From an uncultured Vogesella sp. (GTDB lineage Bacteria; Pseudomonadota; Gammaproteobacteria; Burkholderiales; Chromobacteriaceae), in contig CAMLGD010000173.1 in assembly GCA_946479405.1 (NCBI GenBank), forward strand, positions 1 to 7,023: 7,023 bases of DNA, in the 5' to 3' direction. The notes under the pieces were generated by a model that saw only the letters and a program-made list of their open reading frames with translations, was not told where the DNA came from and did no database searches. Below, one piece after another: positions 1-5,892 of the stretch. Position numbers and translations under genes: made by a program. Positions within the stretch are counted from its first letter, which is position 1. The number at the start of each line of letters is the position of its first letter.

Positions 1-374
1 GCCAGATACGGCGCAGTCGGCAGCCCGGCCTTGTTGATCCAGCTCTTTTCGGCGATGCGATCCTGGGCGATGGCCACGCAGTCGCCGGACGGCGATACGC
101 GCGTGGTTTTCGCCAGCTGGCGCATGGCGTCGGCGTTGACGTTCTCGAACTCGGTAGTCACCGCGGCACAGCTGGCCGCCAGGGTCTTCAGCGCCTCGGC
201 GTCGTCGAACGATGCACACAGATGCACGTCGGCAAAATCGGCGGCCGGTGCGTTGGCATCCGGATCCAGCACGGTGACGCGGTAGCCCATGCGCTTGGCA
301 GCGGTAACGAACATGCGGCCCAGCTGGCCACCGCCGAGGATGCCCAGCATCGCGGGCGGCAGGATGGCGCGCAT
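1..374 (-). CDS. purK: N5-carboxyaminoimidazole ribonucleotide synthase PurK, N-terminal part
   Basis: PurK is the cytoplasmic ATP-grasp enzyme that makes N5-carboxyaminoimidazole ribonucleotide from AIR, ATP and bicarbonate, the substrate of PurE in de novo purine synthesis. Only the first 124 codons are present; the rest lies beyond base 1. The translation begins [20 protein letters not shown], with the glycine-rich [11 protein letters not shown] nucleotide-fold signature typical of PurK, then [10 protein letters not shown] and the conserved TTEFENV segment. The ATG at 374-372 shares its A with the purE stop (TGATG), so the two genes are probably translationally coupled. An internal ATG nine codons in, just before LGILGGGQ, is an alternative start, but the longer form keeps the usual ILPP leader of the family. 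No lesion is visible in the part shown. Confidence 0.96.
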   Translation of the reverse strand, partial: MRAILPPAMLGILGGGQLGRMFVTAAKRMGYRVTVLDPDANAPAADFADVHLCASFDDAEALKTLAASCAAVTTEFENVNADAMRQLAKTTRVSPSGDCVAIAQDRIAEKSWINKAGLPTAPYL

Positions 375-862
375 CAGTTCACCTCCGGCAGCGTCATCGC
401 CAGTACGGTTGCTTCCTGTTGCTTGCGGAAGGCCTTCAGCTTGCTGGCCAGTTCCGGACGGGTGGTGGCCAGTTGTGCCACGGCAAACAGGGCAGCGTTG
501 GCGGCACCGGCTTCGCCGATGGCAAAGGTGGCCACCGGAATACCCTTCGGCATCTGCACGATGGACAGCAGCGAATCTTCGCCACGCAGGTATTTGGACG
601 GTACCGGCACGCCCAGTACCGGCACGTGGGTCTTGGCTGCCAGCATGCCCGGCAGGTGGGCAGCACCGCCGGCGCCGGCAATGATGGCCTTCAGGCCACG
701 CGCTTCGGCTTCTTCGGCGTACTGGAACAGCAGGTCTGGGGTGCGGTGGGCGGAAACGACGCGGGTTTCGAACGCGATGCCGAAGTCTTTCAGTACGCGC
801 GCGGCGTTCTGCATGACTTCCCAGTCGCTGTTGCTACCCATCACGATGCCAACTTCGATCAT
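374..862 (-). CDS. purE: N5-carboxyaminoimidazole ribonucleotide mutase PurE (class I)
   Basis: PurE converts N5-CAIR to CAIR (4-carboxy-AIR) in purine biosynthesis, directly after PurK, and acts as a cytoplasmic octamer. The 162-residue protein is full length for the family. It shows the GSNSDW phosphate-binding loop (residues 9-14), SAHRTP (37-42) with the catalytic-type His39, [12 protein letters not shown] (62-73) with His69, and the PVLGVPVPS segment (81-89). The frame stays open upstream to about 1105, but [14 protein letters not shown] is the canonical N-terminus, and the upstream extension is low-complexity and runs into an inverted repeat, so the ATG at 862-860 was chosen. No convincing Shine-Dalgarno precedes it (the upstream bases are rich in C and T). 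A -10-like TAAAAT lies about 35 nt upstream. It overlaps purK by one base. Confidence 0.97.
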   Translation of the reverse strand: MIEVGIVMGSNSDWEVMQNAARVLKDFGIAFETRVVSAHRTPDLLFQYAEEAEARGLKAIIAGAGGAAHLPGMLAAKTHVPVLGVPVPSKYLRGEDSLLSIVQMPKGIPVATFAIGEAGAANAALFAVAQLATTRPELASKLKAFRKQQEATVLAMTLPEVN

Positions 863-896
863 GGAGGCGAGTCCCGTCAAGGAGAGGAAAAACGGG

Positions 897-902
897 ATTT
901 TA
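897..902 (-). promoter_or_regulatory. possible -10 box for purEK
   Basis: TAAAAT on the minus strand (5/6 match to TATAAT), inside GGTAAAATCCC, would give a start of transcription near 890 and a leader of about 28 nt before the purE ATG. No good -35 hexamer sits 16-18 nt upstream, so the call rests on the -10, its position and the local drop in GC. The leader also has short complementary arms (873-877 with 892-896) that could form a 5-bp hairpin. Confidence 0.4.
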
Positions 903-1076
903 CCTGATTCGGCAAGGGCTTGCCCGCCGGATATAGCGCGCCCGGCTGCTCCAGGCCGGCGTGGCACGTGACGATTACCCTCACGCCGCGCGAGGGGCGG
1001 GGAAGAAAACCGGCCGGCGGTGGATTCCGCCACTAAATGACGGCCAGCCGGCGCAGCGTGTGACGGCGGACGCCGG

Positions 1077-1112
1077 CCAAAGGTTGGCCGCAGACCTGCG
1101 GCCAACCTTTGG
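1077..1112. repeat. perfect 16-bp inverted repeat after cpoB, possible terminator or paired repeat element
   Basis: The arms CCAAAGGTTGGCCGCA (1077-1092) and its exact reverse complement (1097-1112) flank a 4-nt spacer, so an RNA from either strand would form a very stable stem-loop. It begins three bases after the cpoB stop codon, where a 3' terminator or mRNA-stabilising hairpin is expected. No T-run follows on the minus strand, so it is not a classic intrinsic terminator. Each arm contains the core AAGGTTGGCCGCAG, which occurs a third time at 6489. The rest of the 253-nt cpoB-purE gap holds only the purE promoter candidate and GC-rich sequence in which I see no gene. Confidence 0.85.
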
Positions 1113-1115
1113 GCC

Positions 1116-1862
1116 TTACAGCGTGCCCAGACGCTGCTTGGCTTTTTGCGCCGCAGTCGACGCCGGATACAGCTTGATCAGCCGCTGCAGCGTGCTGCGG
1201 GCCTGATCCTTCTGCTGCAGCGCGATCTGGTTGTCCGCCATCAGCCGTAGCGCGTCGGCGGCGCGCGGGTTCTTCGGATACTGCTCGGCAAAACGGCGCT
1301 GGATATCGATGGCGGCGTCGTACTGTTTCAATGCGGTATGCGCCACACCCAGCCAGTAATTGGCCTCGATGCCCTGCGGCGTACCCGGATAGCTGTCCAT
1401 CACGCCCTTGAGCTGACCGACCGACTGGGCGAAGTCGCGCTTGCGCAGTGTGTCCAACGCCTTGCCCAGTGCTGCATCGGCGGCCGATACCGTCGCCACC
1501 GGTGCCTCGGCCTGTGCCGCGCTGGCCTCGCCCTGTGGCCGTTCCAGCTTGCCCAGCCGCAGGTCCAGATCGGCATACAGGTCGTTCTGCCGCTTCTGCG
1601 TTTCCGCCAGCTGGTGCTGCAGCACTTCATTCTGGCCGCGCAGATTGGCCATCTCCGTCTGCATTTCCCCCACCTGGTTCACCAGATCCAGCAGGCGCTG
1701 GTTGGCCAGTTTCGCTTCCACGTCGGACAGGCGCGCACTGGCCTGCTGCGCATTGTTCGACATCTGGCTCTGCAGCTGGCGGCGGGTTTCTTCCAGGTCG
1801 GTAGAGGTGGCACAAGCGCCCAGCAGCAAGGGCAGCAACAGCGGCAACAGTCGGTTTTGCAT
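1116..1862 (-). CDS. cpoB: Tol-Pal system protein CpoB (YbgF), with a lipobox
   Basis: CpoB (YbgF) is a periplasmic protein that binds TolA and links the Tol-Pal machine to PBP1B/LpoB peptidoglycan synthesis at division. The 248-residue product has three parts. Residues 1-16 form a hydrophobic leader ending LLLGAC, which fits a lipobox with Cys17 as the lipidated residue. Residues of about 20-105 are Gln/Glu/Leu-rich heptad-like sequence, matching the N-terminal coiled coil that trimerises in the family. From about 125 to the end there are tetratricopeptide-like repeats, including the signature [18 protein letters not shown] and a closing [14 protein letters not shown]. It is the last tol-pal gene here, as in other Proteobacteria. 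It starts about 21 nt after the T-run of a terminator that follows pal, and no clear Shine-Dalgarno precedes the ATG at 1862-1860. The family call is firm; the exact start and lipidation are inferred. Confidence 0.93.
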   Translation of the reverse strand: MQNRLLPLLLPLLLGACATSTDLEETRRQLQSQMSNNAQQASARLSDVEAKLANQRLLDLVNQVGEMQTEMANLRGQNEVLQHQLAETQKRQNDLYADLDLRLGKLERPQGEASAAQAEAPVATVSAADAALGKALDTLRKRDFAQSVGQLKGVMDSYPGTPQGIEANYWLGVAHTALKQYDAAIDIQRRFAEQYPKNPRAADALRLMADNQIALQQKDQARSTLQRLIKLYPASTAAQKAKQRLGTL

Positions 1863-1883
1863 GGTGTGATCGCCAATCGCGTC

Positions 1884-1920
1884 AAATAAAAATCCGGGAC
1901 AGCGTGCCGCGATCCCGGAT
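1884..1920 (-). terminator. intrinsic terminator after pal
   Basis: Read on the minus strand, ATCCGGGA and TCCCGGAT (1920-1913 and 1899-1892) form a perfect 8-bp stem around a 13-nt loop, followed directly by TTTTATTT (1891-1884). It lies 21 nt past the original pal stop codon at 1942-1944. It should end much of the tol-pal transcript before cpoB, leaving cpoB dependent on readthrough or a promoter I cannot identify. Confidence 0.85.
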
Positions 1921-1941
1921 GGGGGTCAAGCCGCTTGCCGT

Positions 1942-2478
1942 TTACGGGTAAACAAAGTCGGCGCGACGGTTTTCGGCATAATCCTGCTCGCTAGTCCCCT
2001 GGGCGCGCGGTTTTTCCTTGCCCAGGCTCACGGCTTCCAGCTGTTCCGGCTTCACGCCCAGCACTTCCAGGCCCTGCTTCACGCTCTCGGCGCGCATCAG
2101 GACCAGCGCCCGGTTTTATTAACGGCATCCACGGGCCTCGGTATTAAACGGGATCGTAACATTGGTCTTGTAATTGTTGATGTATTTGGCATGCGCCTGT
2201 ACGGTGCTCTTGTCGCCATCACGAATGCTGGACTGGTCAAAATCGAAATACACGCTCTTGCCGTTCACACCGGCAAATGCGGCGGCCTCGGCGGCACGGG
2301 CATCCACTTCCGGCAGCGGCTGAGCCGGTTTCAGCTCGTTGTTGCTGCCCGCCGTGCCATTGCCGGCAGTGACCGGCGCGCTGCCGGCCATTGTGTCGCT
2401 GGGTGCCTTGCTGGGAGTGGAGGCGCAGGCGCTCAGCAATACCACGCTGGCGGCAACGATAAACGGAACAACTTTCAT
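1942..2478 (-). pseudogene. pal: peptidoglycan-associated lipoprotein Pal, interrupted by two in-frame stop codons
   Basis: Pal is the outer-membrane lipoprotein that binds peptidoglycan through an OmpA-like domain and is the partner of TolB and TolA. The start is secure: ATG at 2478-2476 with AAGGAG six bases upstream, a signal peptide and lipobox LLSAC with Cys18. After a Pro/Ala-rich linker the OmpA-like domain begins near residue 75 (SVYFDFDQSSIRDGDK). Translation stops after residue 119 at tandem TAA codons (2121-2116). The same frame then runs on for 57 codons with a normal Pal C-terminus, including VKPEQLEAVSLGKEKPRAQG and ending ENRRADFVYP, to a stop at 1944-1942. Full length would be 178 codons, normal for Pal. 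The damaged stretch (residues about 110-128, bases about 2095-2151) replaces the usual EGNTDERG..EYNLALGQRR motif that binds peptidoglycan, with no net change of length. The cause could be local sequence error or true mutation. Confidence 0.93.
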
Positions 2479-2484
2479 GCGGAT

Positions 2485-2490
2485 CTCCTT
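2485..2490 (-). promoter_or_regulatory. ribosome binding site of pal
   Basis: AAGGAG on the minus strand, six bases before the pal ATG. It is one of the strongest Shine-Dalgarno sites in the window, which suits an abundant lipoprotein and shows that the 5' end of the broken pal gene is intact. Confidence 0.85.
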
Positions 2491-2520
2491 CTTGCGGTTT
2501 TATTGGGCAATGATGGGCGG

Positions 2521-2535
2521 GCAAAATCATTTTGC
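2521..2535. repeat. short palindrome between tolB and pal
   Basis: GCAAAA and TTTTGC are perfectly complementary around a 3-nt centre, in an AT-rich patch of the 103-nt tolB-pal gap. It could be a small hairpin in the polycistronic RNA or an operator-like site. No T-run follows on the minus strand, so a terminator is unlikely. Its function is unknown. Confidence 0.45.
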
Positions 2536-2581
2536 ACAAAAACAAAGACTCATCAGCTGCGCGAGAGTTCAGCCAGCGGGC

Positions 2582-3853
2582 TTACGGGTTGAACGGCCCC
2601 CAGGCGGCATCCTGTACTTCACCTTCAATCACCCCCAGCCGCACCCGGCCCGGGTGTGCCACCGAGGCGGCAAACAGCACACTGCGCCCACCCTGATCAC
2701 TGGCATACAGCACCATCTTGCCATTGGGGGCGAAGCTGGGTGACTCATCATAAGCGCTGTTGCTCAGCTGGCGGCTGTCGCCGGCGGCCAGATCATGCAA
2801 CATCACCTTGAAACGGCCGGCCTCGCGCTGCACATACACCAGCTGGCGGCCATCCGGCGAGAACGACGGCGACACGTTGTAGCTGCCCTGGAAGGTGAGG
2901 CGGCGCACATTGCGGCTGCCATCCACCGGCTGCACATACAGTTGCGGGCTGCCGCTGCGGTCGGAGACAAAGGCGATGCTACGGCCATCCGGGCTCCACA
3001 CCGGCTCGGTATCGATGGCGCTGCTGTAGGAGAAGCGCTGCAGGCCGCTGCCATCGGCATTCAGCAGATAGATCTGCGAATTGCCGGACAGCGTCAGCAC
3101 CACTGCCAGCCGGCGGCCGTCCGGGCTCCAGGCCGGTGCCGAATTGCTGCCCTTGAAGTTGGCCAGTATCCGACGCTGGCCGGTGGACAGATCCTGCACG
3201 TAGATGATCGGCTTCTTGTTCTCGAACGATACGTAGGCCAGGCGGCCGCCGTCGTAGCTCCACGCCGGCGAGATGATCGGCTCGTTGGAGCGCAGCACGG
3301 TCTGCGCACGGCGACCGTCGACATCCGCCACCTGCAGCCGCCATTCCTTGCCGACCTGGATCACGAAGGCAATGCGGCTGGCAAACAGGCTTTTCTCGCC
3401 CAGCAGCGCCTCATACACCATGTCCGCCATGCGATGCGCCACATCGCGCAGCTGCGACGGGTGGACATCGAACTCCATCGCCAGCTTCTGCTCGCGCGGC
3501 GCCAGCGTATCGGCCCAGAACGTTACCCGCAGCATGCCGCCATCCAGCCGCGTCACCCGGCCGTACACCATGGCGCGCGCGCCCTGCTGCTGCCAGTAGC
3601 CGGCATCCAGCGACGCACCGCTGGCCGGCACCGGCAGCAGGTTGAACATGCCGGTCATCGCCAGATCGCTCTGCACAGTGCTGGTCACCGCATCCGGCAG
3701 CCATTCCTCATTGGTCAGCGGCAGGACCGCCAGCGGGTAGCGGTTGACACCTGCACCGACGATATCCACGGTCAGATCGGCGCGGGCCAGCGGTGCGGCC
3801 AACAGCAGGCAACACAGCAACAGGCGACGGACAATAACAAAGCAGGTGTGCAA
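2582..3853 (-). CDS. tolB: Tol-Pal system beta-propeller protein TolB
   Basis: TolB is the periplasmic protein that shuttles between Pal and TolA and is also used by some colicins. The 423-residue product is about the family's usual length. Residues 1-25 are a Sec signal peptide with a long hydrophobic run and an ARA cleavage site before Asp26. An N-terminal alpha/beta domain follows (LTVDIVGAG, YPLAVLPL; to about residue 165). The C-terminal propeller has five visible PD40-type repeats, each with a core like PAWSPDGRRLA or PSFSPDGRQLVYV, and ends AAWGPFNP. The start is a TTG at 3853-3851: no ATG or GTG gives a full signal peptide, and AAGGAG lies six bases upstream within the last codons of tolA. 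Only three bases separate the tolA stop from this start, so coupling is likely. The gene is intact. Confidence 0.97.
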   Translation of the reverse strand: MHTCFVIVRRLLLCCLLLAAPLARADLTVDIVGAGVNRYPLAVLPLTNEEWLPDAVTSTVQSDLAMTGMFNLLPVPASGASLDAGYWQQQGARAMVYGRVTRLDGGMLRVTFWADTLAPREQKLAMEFDVHPSQLRDVAHRMADMVYEALLGEKSLFASRIAFVIQVGKEWRLQVADVDGRRAQTVLRSNEPIISPAWSYDGGRLAYVSFENKKPIIYVQDLSTGQRRILANFKGSNSAPAWSPDGRRLAVVLTLSGNSQIYLLNADGSGLQRFSYSSAIDTEPVWSPDGRSIAFVSDRSGSPQLYVQPVDGSRNVRRLTFQGSYNVSPSFSPDGRQLVYVQREAGRFKVMLHDLAAGDSRQLSNSAYDESPSFAPNGKMVLYASDQGGRSVLFAASVAHPGRVRLGVIEGEVQDAAWGPFNP

Positions 3854-3856
3854 GGT

Positions 3857-4708
3857 TTACTCCTTGGGGCGGAAATTCAGGGTCAGCCGGCGAACATCGG
3901 TAAATTCAACCCCCTTGGGTAGTGGGGGCATACGCCGCACCTGGGCCAGGGCGGCCAGTACCGCCTGATCCCAAGCCGTAGAAGTACTGGCACGCACTAT
4001 CCGGGTGTTCATGATTTCAAGGGTCGGCAACAGAATGATTTCAACGGTAGTCTGCGGATCGCCCTTGATGCCATCAGGCATGACGATGTAAGGGCGAACT
4101 CGGTTGCGGATGGCTTCACCATATTGCTGCGTCAGGTCGGGTTGTCCATTAGGTATCCCCTGCCTGCTTCCTGTTTTGCCGCCCGCCTGCGTCACCTTGC
4201 CCTTGCCCGGGCCTGGAGGCAGATCGTCAAGTTCGGACAGCAGATCGTCGGTACGCGGCGGCGCTGCTTTGGCGGCGGGCTTGGGCTGTGGCGCGGCCGG
4301 TTTGGCCACCGGGGTCGCGGGCGCCGGTTTGCTCGAGGCCGGCGGCAACGGTTTTTTGGTGAGCTCCTTGTCCTGTGGTAGCGGGCTTGGCACCGGCTTC
4401 GGCTGCGGCTTGCCGCCCTTGACGGTGATGTCGGCGCTGTTCAGCGTCGGCAGCTGTGCTGCCGGTGCCGGCGCGACTTTGGCGGCTGCCGGCTTGCTGA
4501 CTGGCGCCGGTGTAGCCGCCGGCGCAACGGCCGGCTTGGTCGCGGATCGGGTGATGGCACCGCCACCGGCCCACAGTTCTACCGCCAGCGGTGGCGGGGT
4601 GTGCAGCACCGCCGGTGCGGCGGACCACCACAGTACGGCGATGACCGCCACGTGCAGCAGCGCCGACAGCAGCCAGGCGGCAGCGCCCGGTTGGCGTGCG
4701 GCCAACAT
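3857..4708 (-). CDS. tolA: Tol-Pal energy-transducing protein TolA
   Basis: TolA spans the periplasm and passes energy from TolQR to TolB and Pal. The 283-residue protein has the three expected domains. Residues of about 10-29 are one transmembrane helix carrying Ser15 and His19, the SxxxH pattern needed for contact with TolQR. Residues of about 40-185 are a Pro/Ala/Lys-rich linker (KPAVAPAATPAPVSKPAAAK, PQPKPVPSPLPQ). Residues of about 190-283 are the globular C-terminal domain (DLTQQYGEAIRNRVRP, AWDQAVLAALAQVRRMPPLP, ending LTLNFRPKE). The linker is much shorter than in E. coli TolA (421 residues in all) and looks extended like that of TonB rather than helical. The ATG at 4708-4706 shares its A with the tolR stop (TGATG), and an AGGGGAG site lies just before it. 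TonB was considered, but the C-terminal domain and the neighbours tolR and tolB favour TolA. Confidence 0.94.
   Translation of the reverse strand: MLAARQPGAAAWLLSALLHVAVIAVLWWSAAPAVLHTPPPLAVELWAGGGAITRSATKPAVAPAATPAPVSKPAAAKVAPAPAAQLPTLNSADITVKGGKPQPKPVPSPLPQDKELTKKPLPPASSKPAPATPVAKPAAPQPKPAAKAAPPRTDDLLSELDDLPPGPGKGKVTQAGGKTGSRQGIPNGQPDLTQQYGEAIRNRVRPYIVMPDGIKGDPQTTVEIILLPTLEIMNTRIVRASTSTAWDQAVLAALAQVRRMPPLPKGVEFTDVRRLTLNFRPKE
3860..3865 (-). promoter_or_regulatory. ribosome binding site fixing the TTG start of tolB
   Basis: AAGGAG lies exactly six bases before the TTG at 3853 and overlaps the last Lys and Glu codons of tolA, immediately before its TAA stop. The spacing is identical to that of pal, which supports TTG as the real tolB start. 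Confidence 0.8.
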
Positions 4709-5115
4709 CAGCTCCCCTGCTGGCGTACGGTCAACGCCACGCGCTGGATGCCGGCTTCGTGCAGGCGATCGGCCACCGCCACCACCGCGCTGTATTTCAA
4801 GTCGCGGTGCGCGGTCACTACCACCGGCCGGTTGTCGTGTACCCGTGTCTGCACCGCGGCAATCAAGGCATCCAGATCGGCTACCGGCTGGCGCTTGCCA
4901 CCTTCGCCGACAAAATAATGGCCATCGGCTTCGATGCTGATTTCCAGCGGTGTGGTGTCCACCTGTGCGGCGCGGGTCACGCTGGGCACGTCGATCACCC
5001 CGGGGGTAAACATCGGGGCGGTCACCATGAAGATCACCAGCAGCACCAGCATCACGTCGATGTAAGGCACCACGTTCATCTGGTTCATCATGCGGCGGGG
5101 ACGGCGTTGCAGCAT
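4708..5115 (-). CDS. tolR: Tol-Pal stator protein TolR (ExbD/TolR family)
   Basis: TolR is an inner-membrane protein that, with TolQ, uses the proton gradient to drive TolA. The 135-residue product starts MLQRRPRRMMNQMNVVPYID, a basic cytoplasmic tail followed by one transmembrane helix (about 16-36) with VPYIDVMLVLLVIFMVTAPM. Asp20 is the proton-path aspartate (Asp23 in E. coli). The periplasmic domain includes ISIEADGHYFVGE and the NRPVVVTAHRDLKYSAVV stretch of ExbD/TolR proteins. The frame extends upstream to 5262, into the methyltransferase gene, but the ATG at 5115 gives the normal length and has an AGGA nine bases ahead. It overlaps tolA by one base. tolQ, which normally precedes tolR, is absent. 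ExbD is the alternative, but the tolA and tolB neighbours decide. Confidence 0.95.
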   Translation of the reverse strand: MLQRRPRRMMNQMNVVPYIDVMLVLLVIFMVTAPMFTPGVIDVPSVTRAAQVDTTPLEISIEADGHYFVGEGGKRQPVADLDALIAAVQTRVHDNRPVVVTAHRDLKYSAVVAVADRLHEAGIQRVALTVRQQGS

Positions 5116-5135
5116 TGGCAGTATTCCTGGGCGGT

Positions 5136-5162
5136 GGATGCAGGATGTTAGCATCTGCATCC
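5136..5162 (-). promoter_or_regulatory. stem-loop in the tolR leader
   Basis: GGATGCAG (5136-5143) pairs perfectly with CTGCATCC (5155-5162). Inside, one bulged base and an ATG/CAT pairing extend it to an 11-bp stem with a 4-nt loop. It ends 20 nt before the tolR ATG, just upstream of the AGGA site, and has no T-run, so it is not a normal terminator. It may stabilise or process the RNA or tune tolR translation; function unknown. Confidence 0.5.
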
Positions 5163-5213
5163 GGCGAATGGTTTCGGCAATGTAACGACCGGCGGCGGCC
5201 GGCAGGGTTCCCG

Positions 5214-5879
5214 TCAGCGGCGACGCAGCAGGGTCATACCATCCCCCATCGGCAGGATGCACTGGTCGACGCGGGCATCGTGCTTGAGGCTGGCATTGAA
5301 TGCGCGCAGTACCTCCACACTGTGCGGCTGCCCCGGCTGCGACTCCACCACCCGGCCGTTAAGCAGGATATTGTCGATGGCAATCACCCCACCCGGGCGC
5401 ACCAGTTGCAGGCAGGCCTCGTAGTAGTCCGGGTAGTTGCTCTTGTCGGCATCGATGAAGGCCAGATCGAAGCTGCCGGCGGCGCCCTCGGCCAGCAGCT
5501 GGTGCAGCGTCAGCAGGCCATGCTGCAGGTACAGCTGGATGCGTTCGGCCACGCCGGCCTGCCGCCAGTACTGCATGGCAATGCTGGAAAACTCCACGCT
5601 CATGTCGCAGGCCACCGTGCGGCCGTGCTCGCCCATCGCCAGCGCCACCGTCAGCGCGCTGTAGCCGGTAAAAGTGCCGATTTCCAGATAGCGGCGCACC
5701 CCCAAGAGCTGCACCAGCCAGCCCAGAAACTGCCCCTGCTCCGGCGCAATCTGCATCTTGGCCATGCGGTGACCGGCGGTGAATTCGCGCAGCTGGCGCT
5801 GTACCGGGTGCTCCTGCACGCCGATGTCGAACAGGTATTCGGCCACCTGCGGGCCAAATGTCATGGTGTGTCGTGTCAT
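5214..5879 (-). CDS. class I SAM-dependent O-methyltransferase (Methyltransf_3 / CCoAMT-like)
   Basis: A predicted cytoplasmic O-methyltransferase of 221 residues, normal for the small caffeoyl-CoA-type family. Motif I for SAM binding is VRRYLEIGTFTGYSALTVAL (61-80). The acidic strand after it is VACDMS (89-94), and FIDADKSNYPDYYEACLQLV (141-160) and PGGVIAIDNILLNGRV (162-177) carry the metal-ligand residues Asp143, Asp169 and Asn170 expected for divalent-metal-dependent members. The natural substrate cannot be told; bacterial members accept catechol-like compounds or have unknown targets. The ATG at 5879 was chosen because an in-frame TTG at 5900 lies in the T-run of the preceding terminator; a second ATG at 5864 is possible. 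No useful Shine-Dalgarno is seen (GAGG is only one base from the ATG). It lies 98 bp before tolR, where tolQ would be expected; a role in the Tol system is not implied. Confidence 0.92.
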   Translation of the reverse strand: MTRHTMTFGPQVAEYLFDIGVQEHPVQRQLREFTAGHRMAKMQIAPEQGQFLGWLVQLLGVRRYLEIGTFTGYSALTVALAMGEHGRTVACDMSVEFSSIAMQYWRQAGVAERIQLYLQHGLLTLHQLLAEGAAGSFDLAFIDADKSNYPDYYEACLQLVRPGGVIAIDNILLNGRVVESQPGQPHSVEVLRAFNASLKHDARVDQCILPMGDGMTLLRRR

Positions 5880-5892
5880 GCCTCGGGTCCGG

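Noticed and set aside
222..971. A 249-codon open frame on the plus strand opposite purE
   Set aside because: It runs antisense to purE and purK, and its Ala/Arg/Ser-rich translation has no family signature.
863..1105. An 81-residue N-terminal extension of PurE
   Set aside because: PurE proteins begin at the [18 protein letters not shown] segment. The extension runs into the inverted repeat and includes the likely promoter.
1942..2151. A frameshift as the cause of the pal break
   Set aside because: The codons before and after the two stops are in the same frame and the number of codons matches an intact Pal, so the lesion is substitution only.
2095..2151. Diversity-generating retroelement variable region as the source of the pal patch
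   Set aside because: There is no reverse transcriptase or template repeat in the window, and the patch introduces stop codons and is not confined to adenine positions.
2497..2524. Promoter for pal (TTGCCC, 16 nt, TAAAAC)
   Set aside because: Both hexamers match at only four of six positions, and the implied transcript would start almost on the ribosome binding site.
2795..3922. A 375-codon open frame on the plus strand
   Set aside because: It lies antisense to tolB and the end of tolA, whose proteins are clearly real. Its translation is low-complexity His/Arg/Ala-rich sequence with no family features, as expected for a shadow frame in GC-rich DNA.
4104..4940. A 278-codon Gly/Ala/Ser-rich open frame on the plus strand opposite tolA
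   Set aside because: It is the complement of the Pro/Ala/Lys-rich linker; its repetitive look comes from that linker.
5145..5180. Promoter in the methyltransferase-tolR gap
   Set aside because: A TGCTAACAT extended -10 look-alike exists, but it lies inside the hairpin and the nearest TTGCCG is about 24 nt away, too far for a -35.
5116..5262. A 49-residue N-terminal extension of TolR
   Set aside because: It overlaps the methyltransferase gene and includes the leader hairpin; the ATG at 5115 gives a normal TolR with a usable ribosome binding site.
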